Positions 17,907 to 25,756 of a stretch of 64,000 nt of DNA are shown in pieces. This stretch comes from Nitrosovibrio tenuis (lineage in GTDB: Bacteria > Pseudomonadota > Gammaproteobacteria > Burkholderiales > Nitrosomonadaceae): assembly GCF_900109785.1 (NCBI RefSeq), contig NZ_FOBH01000002.1, forward strand, positions 310,001 to 374,000. Reading direction: 5' to 3'. Positions within the stretch are counted from its first letter, which is position 1; each line of letters opens with the position of its first letter. The translations under genes were made by a program, and so were the position numbers. The notes beneath the pieces were generated by a model. That model had not been told where the DNA came from. It did no database searches and saw nothing but the letters and a program-made list of their open reading frames with translations.

Positions 17907-19250
17907 ATGAACGACCGTTCAGGGAGCAAACCGGGGTACGGCCAGAATCAAGCGTCGCAATTACCGCGCATTGTGATTCTCGGTGCCGGGTTTGGCGGAT
18001 TGACCTGCGCTCGGGCGCTACAGGCCGCGCCAGCCGAAGTTACGCTGGTTGATCAGCGCAACTTCCACCTGTTCCAGCCCTTGCTGTACCAGGTCGCTAC
18101 CGCCGCCTTGTCCCCAGCTGATATCGCCACGCCGATCCGCCGGATATTGCGGAACCAGATCAATGCCAAAGTTGTGCTGGGTCACGTTGAGGCAATCGAC
18201 CGGCAGGAAAGGACGGTGCGTTTGCGCGAAAACGGCCGCCTTGTCGCCTACGACATACTGGTGATTGCCACGGGCGCGCGGCATTCATACTTTGGCCATG
18301 AAGATTGGGAAGCATTTGCGCCCGGTCTCAAGCAAATCGAAGACGCGCTTGATATCCGTAATCGCGTGCTCGATGCGCTCGAGCGCGCCGAAGCAACAGA
18401 AGATGCGGATGAGCGACAGCGCCTGCTCAGCTTCGCCGTCATCGGAGGAGGCCCGACAGGCGTGGAGTTAGCCGGAGCTATCGCGGAATTGGCAAAAATC
18501 GAGCTGGCGCAGGAATCCCGAACTATGCACGGACTCGCGGCGCATATTGTCCTGATCGAAGCGGGTCCACAGATACTGCCGGTTTTTGTCCCGTCGCTGG
18601 CGGATAAGGCCCGGCGCTCACTAGAGCAACTGGGCGTCGAAGTACTGACCAACTCCATGGTCGAGCACTGCGATTCAGAAGGAGTAATAGCCGCCGGCAA
18701 GAGAATCGAAGCACGAACCCTTATCTGGGCTGCGGGCGTTGCGGCTTCCCCCGCCGCTCAATGGCTGGACGTTGAGCCAGATCGCGCCGGGCGTGTGCGT
18801 GTCCTGGGCGATCTGTCACTGCCGGGAGACCCAACGGTATTCGTGATTGGTGATACCGCGGCGGTCTATAGGCCCGACGGAAGGCCTGTGCCCGGCATTG
18901 CACCCGCTGCGAAACAGGAAGGCAACTATGTTGCCGAGCTGCTGCTGCGAAGGTTAAATGGCTCAGTCAGCATTGACGGTAGGGGCGGTGCTGCCGGGAT
19001 GCAGGCACAGCCTGAGTTTCACTACCACCATGCGGGCGATCTGGCCACTATCGGCCACAAATCAGCGGTACTGGATTTCGGCTGGATCCGTCTCAGCGGG
19101 CTCCTAGCATGGCTGCTCTGGGGCTGTGTGCATATTTTTTTCCTGATCAGCTTCCGTAATCGCATGGTCGTGATGCTGGGCTGGTTATGGTCCTATTTCG
19201 CTTCTGATCGCGGTGCGAGGCTTATTACAGGCAGCGGACGCGAACTTTGA
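17907..19250 (+). CDS. ndh: Type II NADH dehydrogenase (NDH-2), FAD-dependent
   Basis: A 447-residue flavoprotein oxidising NADH and reducing quinone at the inner membrane without pumping protons. The first Rossmann motif is RIVILGAGFGGLTCARAL (about residues 22-39), followed by the family signature NFHLFQPLLYQVATAALSP. A second dinucleotide site is FAVIGGGPTGVELAGAI near residue 180. The FAD-binding segment FVIGDTAAVYRPDGRPVPGI and the quinone-side AAKQEGNYVAELL are also clear. The C-terminus WLLWGCVHIFFLISFRNRMV is an amphipathic or membrane-binding segment. The ATG at 17907 gives the usual length. The gene is alone or followed by the DUF3293 gene 98 bases later. Confidence 0.93.
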   Translation: MNDRSGSKPGYGQNQASQLPRIVILGAGFGGLTCARALQAAPAEVTLVDQRNFHLFQPLLYQVATAALSPADIATPIRRILRNQINAKVVLGHVEAIDRQERTVRLRENGRLVAYDILVIATGARHSYFGHEDWEAFAPGLKQIEDALDIRNRVLDALERAEATEDADERQRLLSFAVIGGGPTGVELAGAIAELAKIELAQESRTMHGLAAHIVLIEAGPQILPVFVPSLADKARRSLEQLGVEVLTNSMVEHCDSEGVIAAGKRIEARTLIWAAGVAASPAAQWLDVEPDRAGRVRVLGDLSLPGDPTVFVIGDTAAVYRPDGRPVPGIAPAAKQEGNYVAELLLRRLNGSVSIDGRGGAAGMQAQPEFHYHHAGDLATIGHKSAVLDFGWIRLSGLLAWLLWGCVHIFFLISFRNRMVVMLGWLWSYFASDRGARLITGSGREL

Positions 19251-19348
19251 AAAGTTGGCTAAAAAGGTGGCTACTAAGTAACGGGCGCCAGAGCTCTGCC
19301 TCTCGGGTCCTGCCGAATATAAGCCCCAGGCAAGAATAAGAGGTTCAA

Positions 19349-19786
19349 TTGCCGCGGTCTCACATTCCCGCCGAGGTCATTGCCGCCTACCGCTCGGCTC
19401 GCTACCAGGCTGGATCCGGGCCTGACGCGATGATACTGCGTGTGGATCAGTATTCCGAGCCATTGTCGCAACTTTTTGCCACTTCAGGTCATCGGTGCGC
19501 CGCCTTTATTACTGCTTGCAATCCGTTCGGCGTACGTCAAAGCCCCGAGGCAAACCGGGCAGCATGCGTGCGGCTACGGAAACGGTTAGCTCAATATGTG
19601 CCCCAGCTGGCACGCATTATCGAAGGGGTGGGCTTGGATTCCGCCGGAGATTGGCCGGGGGAAGAAAGTTTTCTTATCCTGGGACTCGATCTTGAAACGT
19701 CGCGCGCGCTTGGCAGGGACTTTCATCAAAACGCCATAGTATGGGTTGATAAGGATGCTATTCCGCGGCTGATCCTGCTGCGTTAA
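19349..19786 (+). CDS. DUF3293 family protein
   Basis: A 145-residue protein beginning with a TTG at 19349, preceded by AAGAGG at suitable distance. It matches DUF3293 by features such as AAYRSARYQAG near the start, AFITACNPFGVRQSPEANRA in the middle, and ESFLILGLDLETSRALGRDF near the end, with a closing IVWVDKDAIPRLILLR. Proteins of this family are single-domain and cytoplasmic; no biochemical role is known to me. It follows ndh in the same direction, but co-transcription is uncertain. Confidence 0.8.
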   Translation: MPRSHIPAEVIAAYRSARYQAGSGPDAMILRVDQYSEPLSQLFATSGHRCAAFITACNPFGVRQSPEANRAACVRLRKRLAQYVPQLARIIEGVGLDSAGDWPGEESFLILGLDLETSRALGRDFHQNAIVWVDKDAIPRLILLR

Positions 19787-19833
19787 TAGGAACCAAGGCC
19801 CATAACTCAAGCATATCGGAGCATTCAGTAGTG

Positions 19834-20130
19834 TTAACACGCCTGCATTTCATCCGGCATATCGTTGACCATAAACTTCGGAAATAGTATATCCGCTTCG
19901 AGAGGGAGATATTTATCATTGTTACCGGATGGCCGCCTGCCACCAAGCCGCGCTGCCTGAGGTTCTCTTCGAGAGCCTCCAGAGAGGCTTTGTGGCAATG
20001 ACGATACCTTTGTCGCCCAAGGCAAGCGCCGAGCCTATAAGTCGGTCACTCCTCTATCAGGAAGGTGTAATTCTCATAAAACTGCATGAAATGTTCACTG
20101 GCTTCACTGTGCTCATGTATCCGATGGCTT
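19834..20130 (-). pseudogene. Decayed MEDS-domain (DcmR-type sensory) gene
   Basis: Read on the minus strand, successive pieces in three frames reconstruct one domain: HSEASEHFMQFYENYTFLIE, then LIGSALALGDKGIVIATKP, then SLEALEENLRQRGLVAGG, and finally NDKYLPLEADILFPKFMVND with MPDEMQAC and a stop. The order and wording (H..FYE, FI..AL..GD..IVIAT, YL.LDA...L..FM....PD) fit the MEDS sensory domain found in DcmR and some histidine kinases. At least two frameshifts and an internal stop show that it is not functional. No kinase or DNA-binding partner domain is seen alongside. Confidence 0.7.
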
Positions 20131-20477
20131 AAAATAAAAAGGTGCGACCAAGCCAACATCCTCACCTAATCGTTTGCTACCGCACTGAAGCTCCTCCCAA
20201 CATATGGGACTATTGCGTCCAATAAAGCATTGACGAGCTGTTTTTTTGCGCCGCATAAAAAAGAGCCGGCAGAATAAAAAGCTTAATTGTAATTGTATTA
20301 ACGGATGGCTTTCCTGCTCCCAGCATTCGCGCACCGGGCAGTGGCCGAAAAAGAAGGATGGCTCAATGGCAAAGTCGCTAATAATAAAGCCTGCGCAAAA
20401 ATATACCAGAGTGCTAAAAATCAGCTTTCTATCAGAAACTTAAGCAATTCATAACTTAATATCATAAGGAAACAGTC
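20131..20477. other. Leader region before the hemerythrin gene
   Basis: About 345 AT-rich bases with no recognised gene. It probably contains the hemerythrin promoter. No hairpin or repeat stands out. Confidence 0.4.
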
Positions 20478-20984
20478 ATGGCCACTACAGGAAGCACCAC
20501 AGGAAAAACCACAACGCGTAGCACAACAACACGCAAGGCAAAAAAAGATGCGATCAAACTTCTGACCGACGATCACAACAAGGTCAAAAAGTTATTCAAG
20601 GAATTCGAAAAGCTTAGCAAAAAAGATGATGAGACTGGAAAAGAAGAACTTGCGATACAGATTTGCAAAGAACTTAGTGTGCATGCTCAGCTGGAAGAGG
20701 AAATTTTCTATCCTGCGGTGCGTGCCGCTATTGATGACGACGATTTAATGAACGAAGCAATGGTGGAGCATGCATCGGCTAAGGACTTGATTGCACAAAT
20801 CCAGTCAATGGCAGTTACGGATCCGATGTATGACGCAGTTGTCACTGTACTGGGCGAATATGTTAACCATCATATAGAAGAAGAACAGAATGAAATGTTT
20901 CCCAAGGTGCAAAAGTCGGATATGAATCTTGAGGAACTGGGCCTTGAAATCGCCGAGCGCAAGGAGGCATTAGTAGAGGATTAA
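20478..20984 (+). CDS. Hemerythrin HHE-domain protein
   Basis: A 168-residue cytoplasmic four-helix protein. After a Thr/Lys-rich leader (TTTRSTTTRKAKKD), the di-iron ligands are seen in order: His33 in LLTDDHNKVKKLF, His69 and Glu73 in SVHAQLEEEIFYP, His98 in MVEHASAKDLI, and His131/His132 with Glu135/Glu136 in NHHIEEEQNEMFP. HHE proteins bind O2, NO or iron and are linked to oxidative or nitrosative stress and iron-sulfur repair. AAGGAAACAGTC precedes the ATG. It stands alone with a long leader, so it probably has its own promoter. Confidence 0.92.
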   Translation: MATTGSTTGKTTTRSTTTRKAKKDAIKLLTDDHNKVKKLFKEFEKLSKKDDETGKEELAIQICKELSVHAQLEEEIFYPAVRAAIDDDDLMNEAMVEHASAKDLIAQIQSMAVTDPMYDAVVTVLGEYVNHHIEEEQNEMFPKVQKSDMNLEELGLEIAERKEALVED

Positions 20985-21352
20985 TCCCACACTGCTAAAC
21001 AGGTGCCAGGGCTTATTCAGCCATTGGTACTGAGGAATTGGCGCGTCTTTTAAATGTTTGACCCGCCTCATGCATTAACCGCCTGAATACTGCTTTTGCA
21101 AGAGGTGCATCGTGTTCTGGAGCGTACGCTGCTATTACCGTCGCTCGATACGAAGATTTTATTCCCCCCAGAACTGATGCAGAGCAGCATTATTTCACCC
21201 CGGTTGGACATTTGTATCTCAACTGCCAGCAACTTTATCCCTCCCTGACGAAATGTTACGAGACATTTTTCTTCGAGGAGCCAAAGTAACGGAGGAGCAG
21301 TGTGTACTTAAAACCGCTTATTTGCCCGCTGGGAGCATGAGGTAAAACGAAT
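20985..21352. other. Spacer
   Basis: About 370 bases. A minus-strand frame of under 60 codons (KSSYRATVIAAYAPEHDAPL near 21060-21180) looks protein-like but is not recognised and has no clear start. Nothing else is supported. Confidence 0.4.
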
Positions 21353-21580
21353 ATGGACTACTTTTCTTTCCTGCAGTGGCCTGCAATGGTGGTCACTATA
21401 CTCTCGGTATGGCTGCTGACCTTCCCATCAAAACCTGCGCGTCATGGGGGGTTTTTTCTTTCTCTCATCGGCAATATGCTATGGATTATTTGGGGCTGGC
21501 ACGCGGAGGCATTTGGGCTTCTTAGTCTGCAGTTTGCCTTGGCTGGGCTTAACGTCCGCGGAATCAGCAAGACAGAGTAG
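21353..21580 (+). CDS. Small membrane protein of unknown function
   Basis: A 75-residue protein with two to three hydrophobic segments: FLQWPAMVVTILSVWLL, GGFFLSLIGNMLWIIWGW and AFGLLSLQFALAGLNV. The short linker PSKPARHG and the GNMLWIIWG segment recall small membrane proteins found widely in Proteobacteria. No catalytic motif is visible. It lies 70 bases upstream of the AI-2E-type permease on the same strand and could be co-transcribed with it. Confidence 0.6.
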   Translation: MDYFSFLQWPAMVVTILSVWLLTFPSKPARHGGFFLSLIGNMLWIIWGWHAEAFGLLSLQFALAGLNVRGISKTE

Positions 21581-21650
21581 AGAGAATAGTATTTACGTAC
21601 GGAAATGTTCGCGCATGGAACTGACGCTAGTCAATTAGATCGAGAACCCC

Positions 21651-22823
21651 ATGAATTCACCAATTGATGAATTGGAGACCGAATTAACGCCTGTGGCGTC
21701 AAAAGCTGTTGTGCAGCTCGTTACCGAGGAAATACCGCCGCCGGGAGCTGCGCCTACTGGAACGAGCGTAACGGCGGTCTGGATACTTGCATTGATCGCT
21801 CTGGTTGCTGCGCTGTATCTGGCACGCGCTTTCATTGTCCCGTTATTGTTTGGCATTCTTGTAAGTTACACATTATGGCCGCTGGTGGACTGGTTGGAGC
21901 GATATCGTGTTCCGCGAGCATTGGGCGCGGCATGTGTGCTGACAGCGCTTGTCGGAGGGGCCTCATGGATGACATTCACTTTAAGTGATGATACTGCGCA
22001 AATGGTCGAGAAACTTCCAGATGCGGCGCGTAAGATGCGGCAGAATTTGAGCATTTTTCATACCGGTGGCTTGAGCGCATTACAGCAAGCTGCCGATGAG
22101 CTCCAGGGGGCTGCGGTTAACGCAGGAATGAAATCACAGGATCCCCCGGTAGTGACCCGGGAATCAGGAACCGCCGCATGGTTGCGCGATTTCATGCTCA
22201 CGCAATCCGCTTTGTTGGTCACGTTTACCGCACAAGCGCCAGTCGTGTTGTTGCTTACTTATTTTCTGTTGGCCTCAGGAACACATTTCCGGCGCAAACT
22301 GGTGCAGTTCGTCGGACCTTCTCTCACTCAAAAGAAAGATGCTGTTCGGATACTTGAAGAGGTGGATGAACAAATTCAACGCTATCTGCTTGTCATGCTC
22401 ATATCAAATGCCCTGGTTGCGATGCTTACCTGGCTTGCCTTTGAAGCAGTCGGGCTCGAACATGCGGGTGTATGGGGGGTTGCTGCCGGGATACTGCATT
22501 TTATTCCTTATCTGGGCACCGTGGGGATTGCGCTTGGCAGCGGCGTTGCGGCATTGCTCCAATTCGGATCGCTTCCTCAGGCGTTCTTTGTAGTAGCGGT
22601 CTTTCTGCTTATTTCAGGGGCGGTGGGGATGGGGTTTACCACGTGGTTACAGGGTAGATTTGCAGGCGTGAATGCAGCGGTTCTATTTATCGTCCTGTTG
22701 TTTTTCGGCTGGTTGTGGGGAATAGCAGGTTTGCTGCTGGGCGCGCCGTTGTTGGCTATCACTAAAGTAGTCTGTGATCATGTCGAGCTCCTTAAACCCG
22801 TCGGAGAACTCTTGGGGCGGTAA
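21651..22823 (+). CDS. AI-2E family transporter (PerM/TqsA type)
   Basis: A 390-residue membrane protein with about eight helices. An N-terminal hydrophilic stretch (about 40 residues) is followed by VWILALIALVAALYLARAFI and VPLLFGILVSYTLWPLVDWL, the family's opening pair. A soluble loop with amphipathic helices lies in residues 115-175. The C-terminal half has the family segments VGLEHAGVWGVAAGILHFIP, YLGTVGIALGSG and GIAGLLLGAPLLAITKV. The family includes autoinducer-2 exporters and sodium/proton antiporters, so the substrate is unknown. Confidence 0.87.
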   Translation: MNSPIDELETELTPVASKAVVQLVTEEIPPPGAAPTGTSVTAVWILALIALVAALYLARAFIVPLLFGILVSYTLWPLVDWLERYRVPRALGAACVLTALVGGASWMTFTLSDDTAQMVEKLPDAARKMRQNLSIFHTGGLSALQQAADELQGAAVNAGMKSQDPPVVTRESGTAAWLRDFMLTQSALLVTFTAQAPVVLLLTYFLLASGTHFRRKLVQFVGPSLTQKKDAVRILEEVDEQIQRYLLVMLISNALVAMLTWLAFEAVGLEHAGVWGVAAGILHFIPYLGTVGIALGSGVAALLQFGSLPQAFFVVAVFLLISGAVGMGFTTWLQGRFAGVNAAVLFIVLLFFGWLWGIAGLLLGAPLLAITKVVCDHVELLKPVGELLGR

Positions 22824-23098
22824 TACTTTGCTCCTGGCGGACAATTGGGAGGTAATGCCGAGTAACTTTTCCGCAATCTTTGATAGGCAAAGACTGGGCC
22901 GATAGATTCGATGCAGGCTAAATTGATTGACTGAATCCATCGTGGTGTGGCCCATTACAAAGCATATGGACGAAGCAGATCGAAAATCAAATCGTTGCCT
23001 CATCACCAGTGCAATACTCAGCCAGATGCGTATCCTCCTAACAAAAATGGCTTGGCGGGCAGGCGCCTTCACCATATTCTGGCGATGCTGCCCAGATA

Positions 23099-24388
23099 CT
23101 ACACCCCCCCGGCGTTCCAGGTTGCTGCCATCACCAGCACCGCAAGCGCCATCACAATTGTTCCCAGCCAACCGAGAATTCGAAGTCGAGTGGTAACGAC
23201 GAATGGTCCCATTACCTCGGGTTTCGCAGCCATTAACATCATCACTGCCATGATAGGCACTGCTATAACCCCATTTATAACGGCGCTCCAGAATAGTGCG
23301 TCAATAGGGTCGATCGACGTGAAATTAAGCGCCACTCCTAAAAGGGTTGCGATCGTCAGGATGGCATAAAAACCTCTTGCCTGCAGGAGGGTACGTCCCA
23401 GGCCGATGCGCCAGTCGAACGATTCCGCTACCGCATAAGCAGCCGAGCCTGCGAGGACCGGCACGGAGAGCAACCCCGTCCCGATAATACCTGCCGAGAA
23501 CAGCAGGAACGCAAATTCGCCAGCTACAGGCCGTAATGCTTCTGCAGCCTGCGCGGTGGTCTCGATCTCCGTAATACCATGGAGATTTAACGTTACCGCT
23601 GCCGTTAGCATAATGAAGAAAGCGATGAGGTTGGAAAATCCCATGCCGACGTAGGTGTCAATCTTGATTCGGCGCAAGTGAGCTTCAGCCTGTTCAGGTG
23701 CTTGTTTCAGAGGCTCTTCGCCGTCCGCCGCTCTCTGCTCTTCCACTTCCTGCGAGGCTTGCCAGAAGAACAGGTAAGGGCTGATGGTAGTGCCGAAGAC
23801 AGCGACCACAGCAACCGCGTAATCAGCCCTGAATGATATGGAGGGCATGACCGTATTGTAGATTACCTCTCCCCAGGGAACCTCGACGGCGAAGACCGTG
23901 GCGACATATGCAAACAACGATAACGTGAGTAATTTCAGGATAGGTGAATAGCGTGGAAAAGGTATGAAGATTTGCAGTACGAGCGATATTAGCGCGAACA
24001 CGACAGCATACAGATGGGCTGGGCCACCAATGAGAAGCTTAAGCGCCATACCCATCGCGCCAATATTCGCGCCAATGTTGATCGTGTTGGCAATCAGAAG
24101 CAAGCAGATAAGGCTATATAGAAGCCATGAAGGGTAGCGCTGCCGAATGTTCGCGGCGAGACCATGGCCTGTCACACGACCAATGCGGGCACTCACGATC
24201 TGGATCCCCACCATAAGGGGAAAGGTTAGAAATGTTGTCCACAGCAATGAATAGCCGAACCCGGCACCGACTTGTGAATAAGTCGCAATGCCGCTCGGAT
24301 CATCATCTGCGGCGCCGGTTATGAGTCCGGGGCCGAGTTTTTTCAAGAGTGATTTATTTTGTAAAGCAAAGGGCGTCTGATTATTCAA
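23099..24388 (-). CDS. NRAMP-superfamily metal transporter with non-canonical motifs
   Basis: A 429-residue membrane protein with about eleven helices. The TTG at 24388 has GGAG five bases upstream and is preferred over the TTG at 24406. TM1 reads ITGAADDDPSGIATYSQVGA, where classical NRAMP has DPGN; the TM6 equivalent reads FGTTISPYLFFWQASQE, where the classical metal ligand motif is MPH. The fold signature is otherwise clear (GVALNFTSIDPIDALFWSAV, NGVIAVPIMAVMMLMA). A cytoplasmic insert near residues 215-245 is rich in Glu/Gln. NRAMP proteins import Mn2+/Fe2+; variants without the TM6 Met include Mg2+ transporters, so the cation here is uncertain. Confidence 0.85.
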   Translation of the reverse strand: MNNQTPFALQNKSLLKKLGPGLITGAADDDPSGIATYSQVGAGFGYSLLWTTFLTFPLMVGIQIVSARIGRVTGHGLAANIRQRYPSWLLYSLICLLLIANTINIGANIGAMGMALKLLIGGPAHLYAVVFALISLVLQIFIPFPRYSPILKLLTLSLFAYVATVFAVEVPWGEVIYNTVMPSISFRADYAVAVVAVFGTTISPYLFFWQASQEVEEQRAADGEEPLKQAPEQAEAHLRRIKIDTYVGMGFSNLIAFFIMLTAAVTLNLHGITEIETTAQAAEALRPVAGEFAFLLFSAGIIGTGLLSVPVLAGSAAYAVAESFDWRIGLGRTLLQARGFYAILTIATLLGVALNFTSIDPIDALFWSAVINGVIAVPIMAVMMLMAAKPEVMGPFVVTTRLRILGWLGTIVMALAVLVMAATWNAGGV

Positions 24389-24541
24389 AAAAGCTCCACG
24401 CGTCAATTACTATATCTTTGCTGCGTTACAGGCAGAGCTTATCCCGGTCACCGCCAGAGATCCTCAAACGGAGCCGCAACAGGCCATGGAACGGCGCTGG
24501 GCCCTCCCTTTTATATTTCGGTTGTTTTTCAGGTAATTCAT

Positions 24542-24633
24542 GGGTTCAGAACCCCTTAGGTTCAGAGCTCATCGGGTTCAGAACTCATGGGTTCAGAACT
24601 CATGGGTTCAGAACTCATGGGTTCAGCAACCAT
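24542..24633. repeat. Imperfect tandem 15-bp repeat, about six copies
   Basis: Core unit GGGTTCAGAACTCAT. Copies at 24574, 24589 and 24604 are exact. Copies at 24542 (17 bases), 24559 and 24619 are diverged. It lies between the divergent NRAMP and mutarotase genes. A frame across it encodes GFRTH repeats but has no gene support. Confidence 0.9.
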
Positions 24634-24748
24634 TGTTCAGCCGGGACGTCGGCATGCTATTATAATGTCATTACTTACCCAATAATCAAGAACCGCTCAA
24701 TTACAGCTCGCTTGATGCAGCAAGCCTGGAGCAGATAGGACCGAGACA

Positions 24749-25660
24749 ATGAATATCGAACAGCTGAACAACAATCATGGCATCGTTGATCACATCAAGT
24801 TTATCGAAGGGGCGGGCGGATTCCCCTATATACGGGTCGATAATGCCAAAGGCAGCGCCATTATTTCGATTTACGCCGGACAGGTGCTTTCTTTTCACCC
24901 CGCCAATGAACCGCACAACCTGATGTTTGTCAGCGAGCGTGCATATTATCAACCTGGAAAGTCAATCAAGGGCGGTACCCCGGTTTGCTGGCCCTGGTTC
25001 GGGCCTGATCCGGAGGGGAAGGGCCGCCCGGCGCACGGCTTCGTACGCAACCGCTTCTGGGAAGTCATGCGGACGGAAGCAAGCGGAAATGAGGAAGGCA
25101 AAGTTACGCTGGGGCTGAGGGATTCCGCCGAAACAAAAGCGATCTGGCCGCATTCATTTGAGCTTTTGCTGGAGATCACCGTCAGCGATTCACTGAATAT
25201 GGAGCTGATCACCCGCAGCTTGAATGGCGATACGTTTCCCGTAACCCAGGCGCTGCATACTTACTTCAAGGTCGGGGATATTGCTCAGGTGGTGATATTA
25301 GGGCTGGAAGGAACCGAGTACGTGGATAAAACTGATAAAGGTCATGTGAAATCCCAGGCTGGAGCAGTGGTCATCGATAAGGAAGTCGATCGTATCTATC
25401 GAAACGTGCAGGGCGAGATAGTCATTGAGGATGCCGAGCTCGACCGTCGCATCAGAATTAAATCGAAGGGCAGCAAGACCGCGGTGGTATGGAATCCATG
25501 GGCTAAAATCTCGGCGGAAATGGGCGACCTGAAAGACGACGATTATAAATGCTTTGTTTGCGTCGAGACTGCTAATGCCGACCAGGATGTGGTGCAGGTC
25601 GGGCCGGACAGCGAATCGAGACTGGTGGCAAACTATCGTATCGAGCGGAATGTATCATAA
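24749..25660 (+). CDS. D-hexose-6-phosphate mutarotase (YeaD-like aldose 1-epimerase)
   Basis: A 303-residue cytoplasmic enzyme of the galactose-mutarotase fold that interconverts alpha and beta anomers of hexose 6-phosphates such as glucose-6-P. Visible family segments: GAGGFPYIRVDNAKGSAIIS, FVSERAYYQPGKSIKGGTPV, CWPWFGPDPEGKGRPAHGFV (with the catalytic-site His of the HGFVR motif), TQALHTYFKVGDIAQV (second active-site His) and VWNPWAKISAEMGDL near the end, followed by CFVCVETAN. Length is normal. It is a single gene divergent from the NRAMP transporter, with tandem repeats in between. Confidence 0.9.
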   Translation: MNIEQLNNNHGIVDHIKFIEGAGGFPYIRVDNAKGSAIISIYAGQVLSFHPANEPHNLMFVSERAYYQPGKSIKGGTPVCWPWFGPDPEGKGRPAHGFVRNRFWEVMRTEASGNEEGKVTLGLRDSAETKAIWPHSFELLLEITVSDSLNMELITRSLNGDTFPVTQALHTYFKVGDIAQVVILGLEGTEYVDKTDKGHVKSQAGAVVIDKEVDRIYRNVQGEIVIEDAELDRRIRIKSKGSKTAVVWNPWAKISAEMGDLKDDDYKCFVCVETANADQDVVQVGPDSESRLVANYRIERNVS

Positions 25661-25756
25661 TTCTTTTAGATCAATTTTTATCCGAACGATTGGAGCGAAG
25701 CGGAACCTATGGTGTTTGACATGAGGTAGGCTTGCTGACTCCGTATCCGATGTACT

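Noticed and set aside
22683-23171. 162-codon minus-strand frame downstream of the AI-2E gene
   Set aside because: It overlaps the end of that gene and the NRAMP stop and has no domain.
24542-24633. Possible CRISPR array
   Set aside because: Units are 15 bases and adjoin directly with no spacers, so this is a simple tandem repeat.
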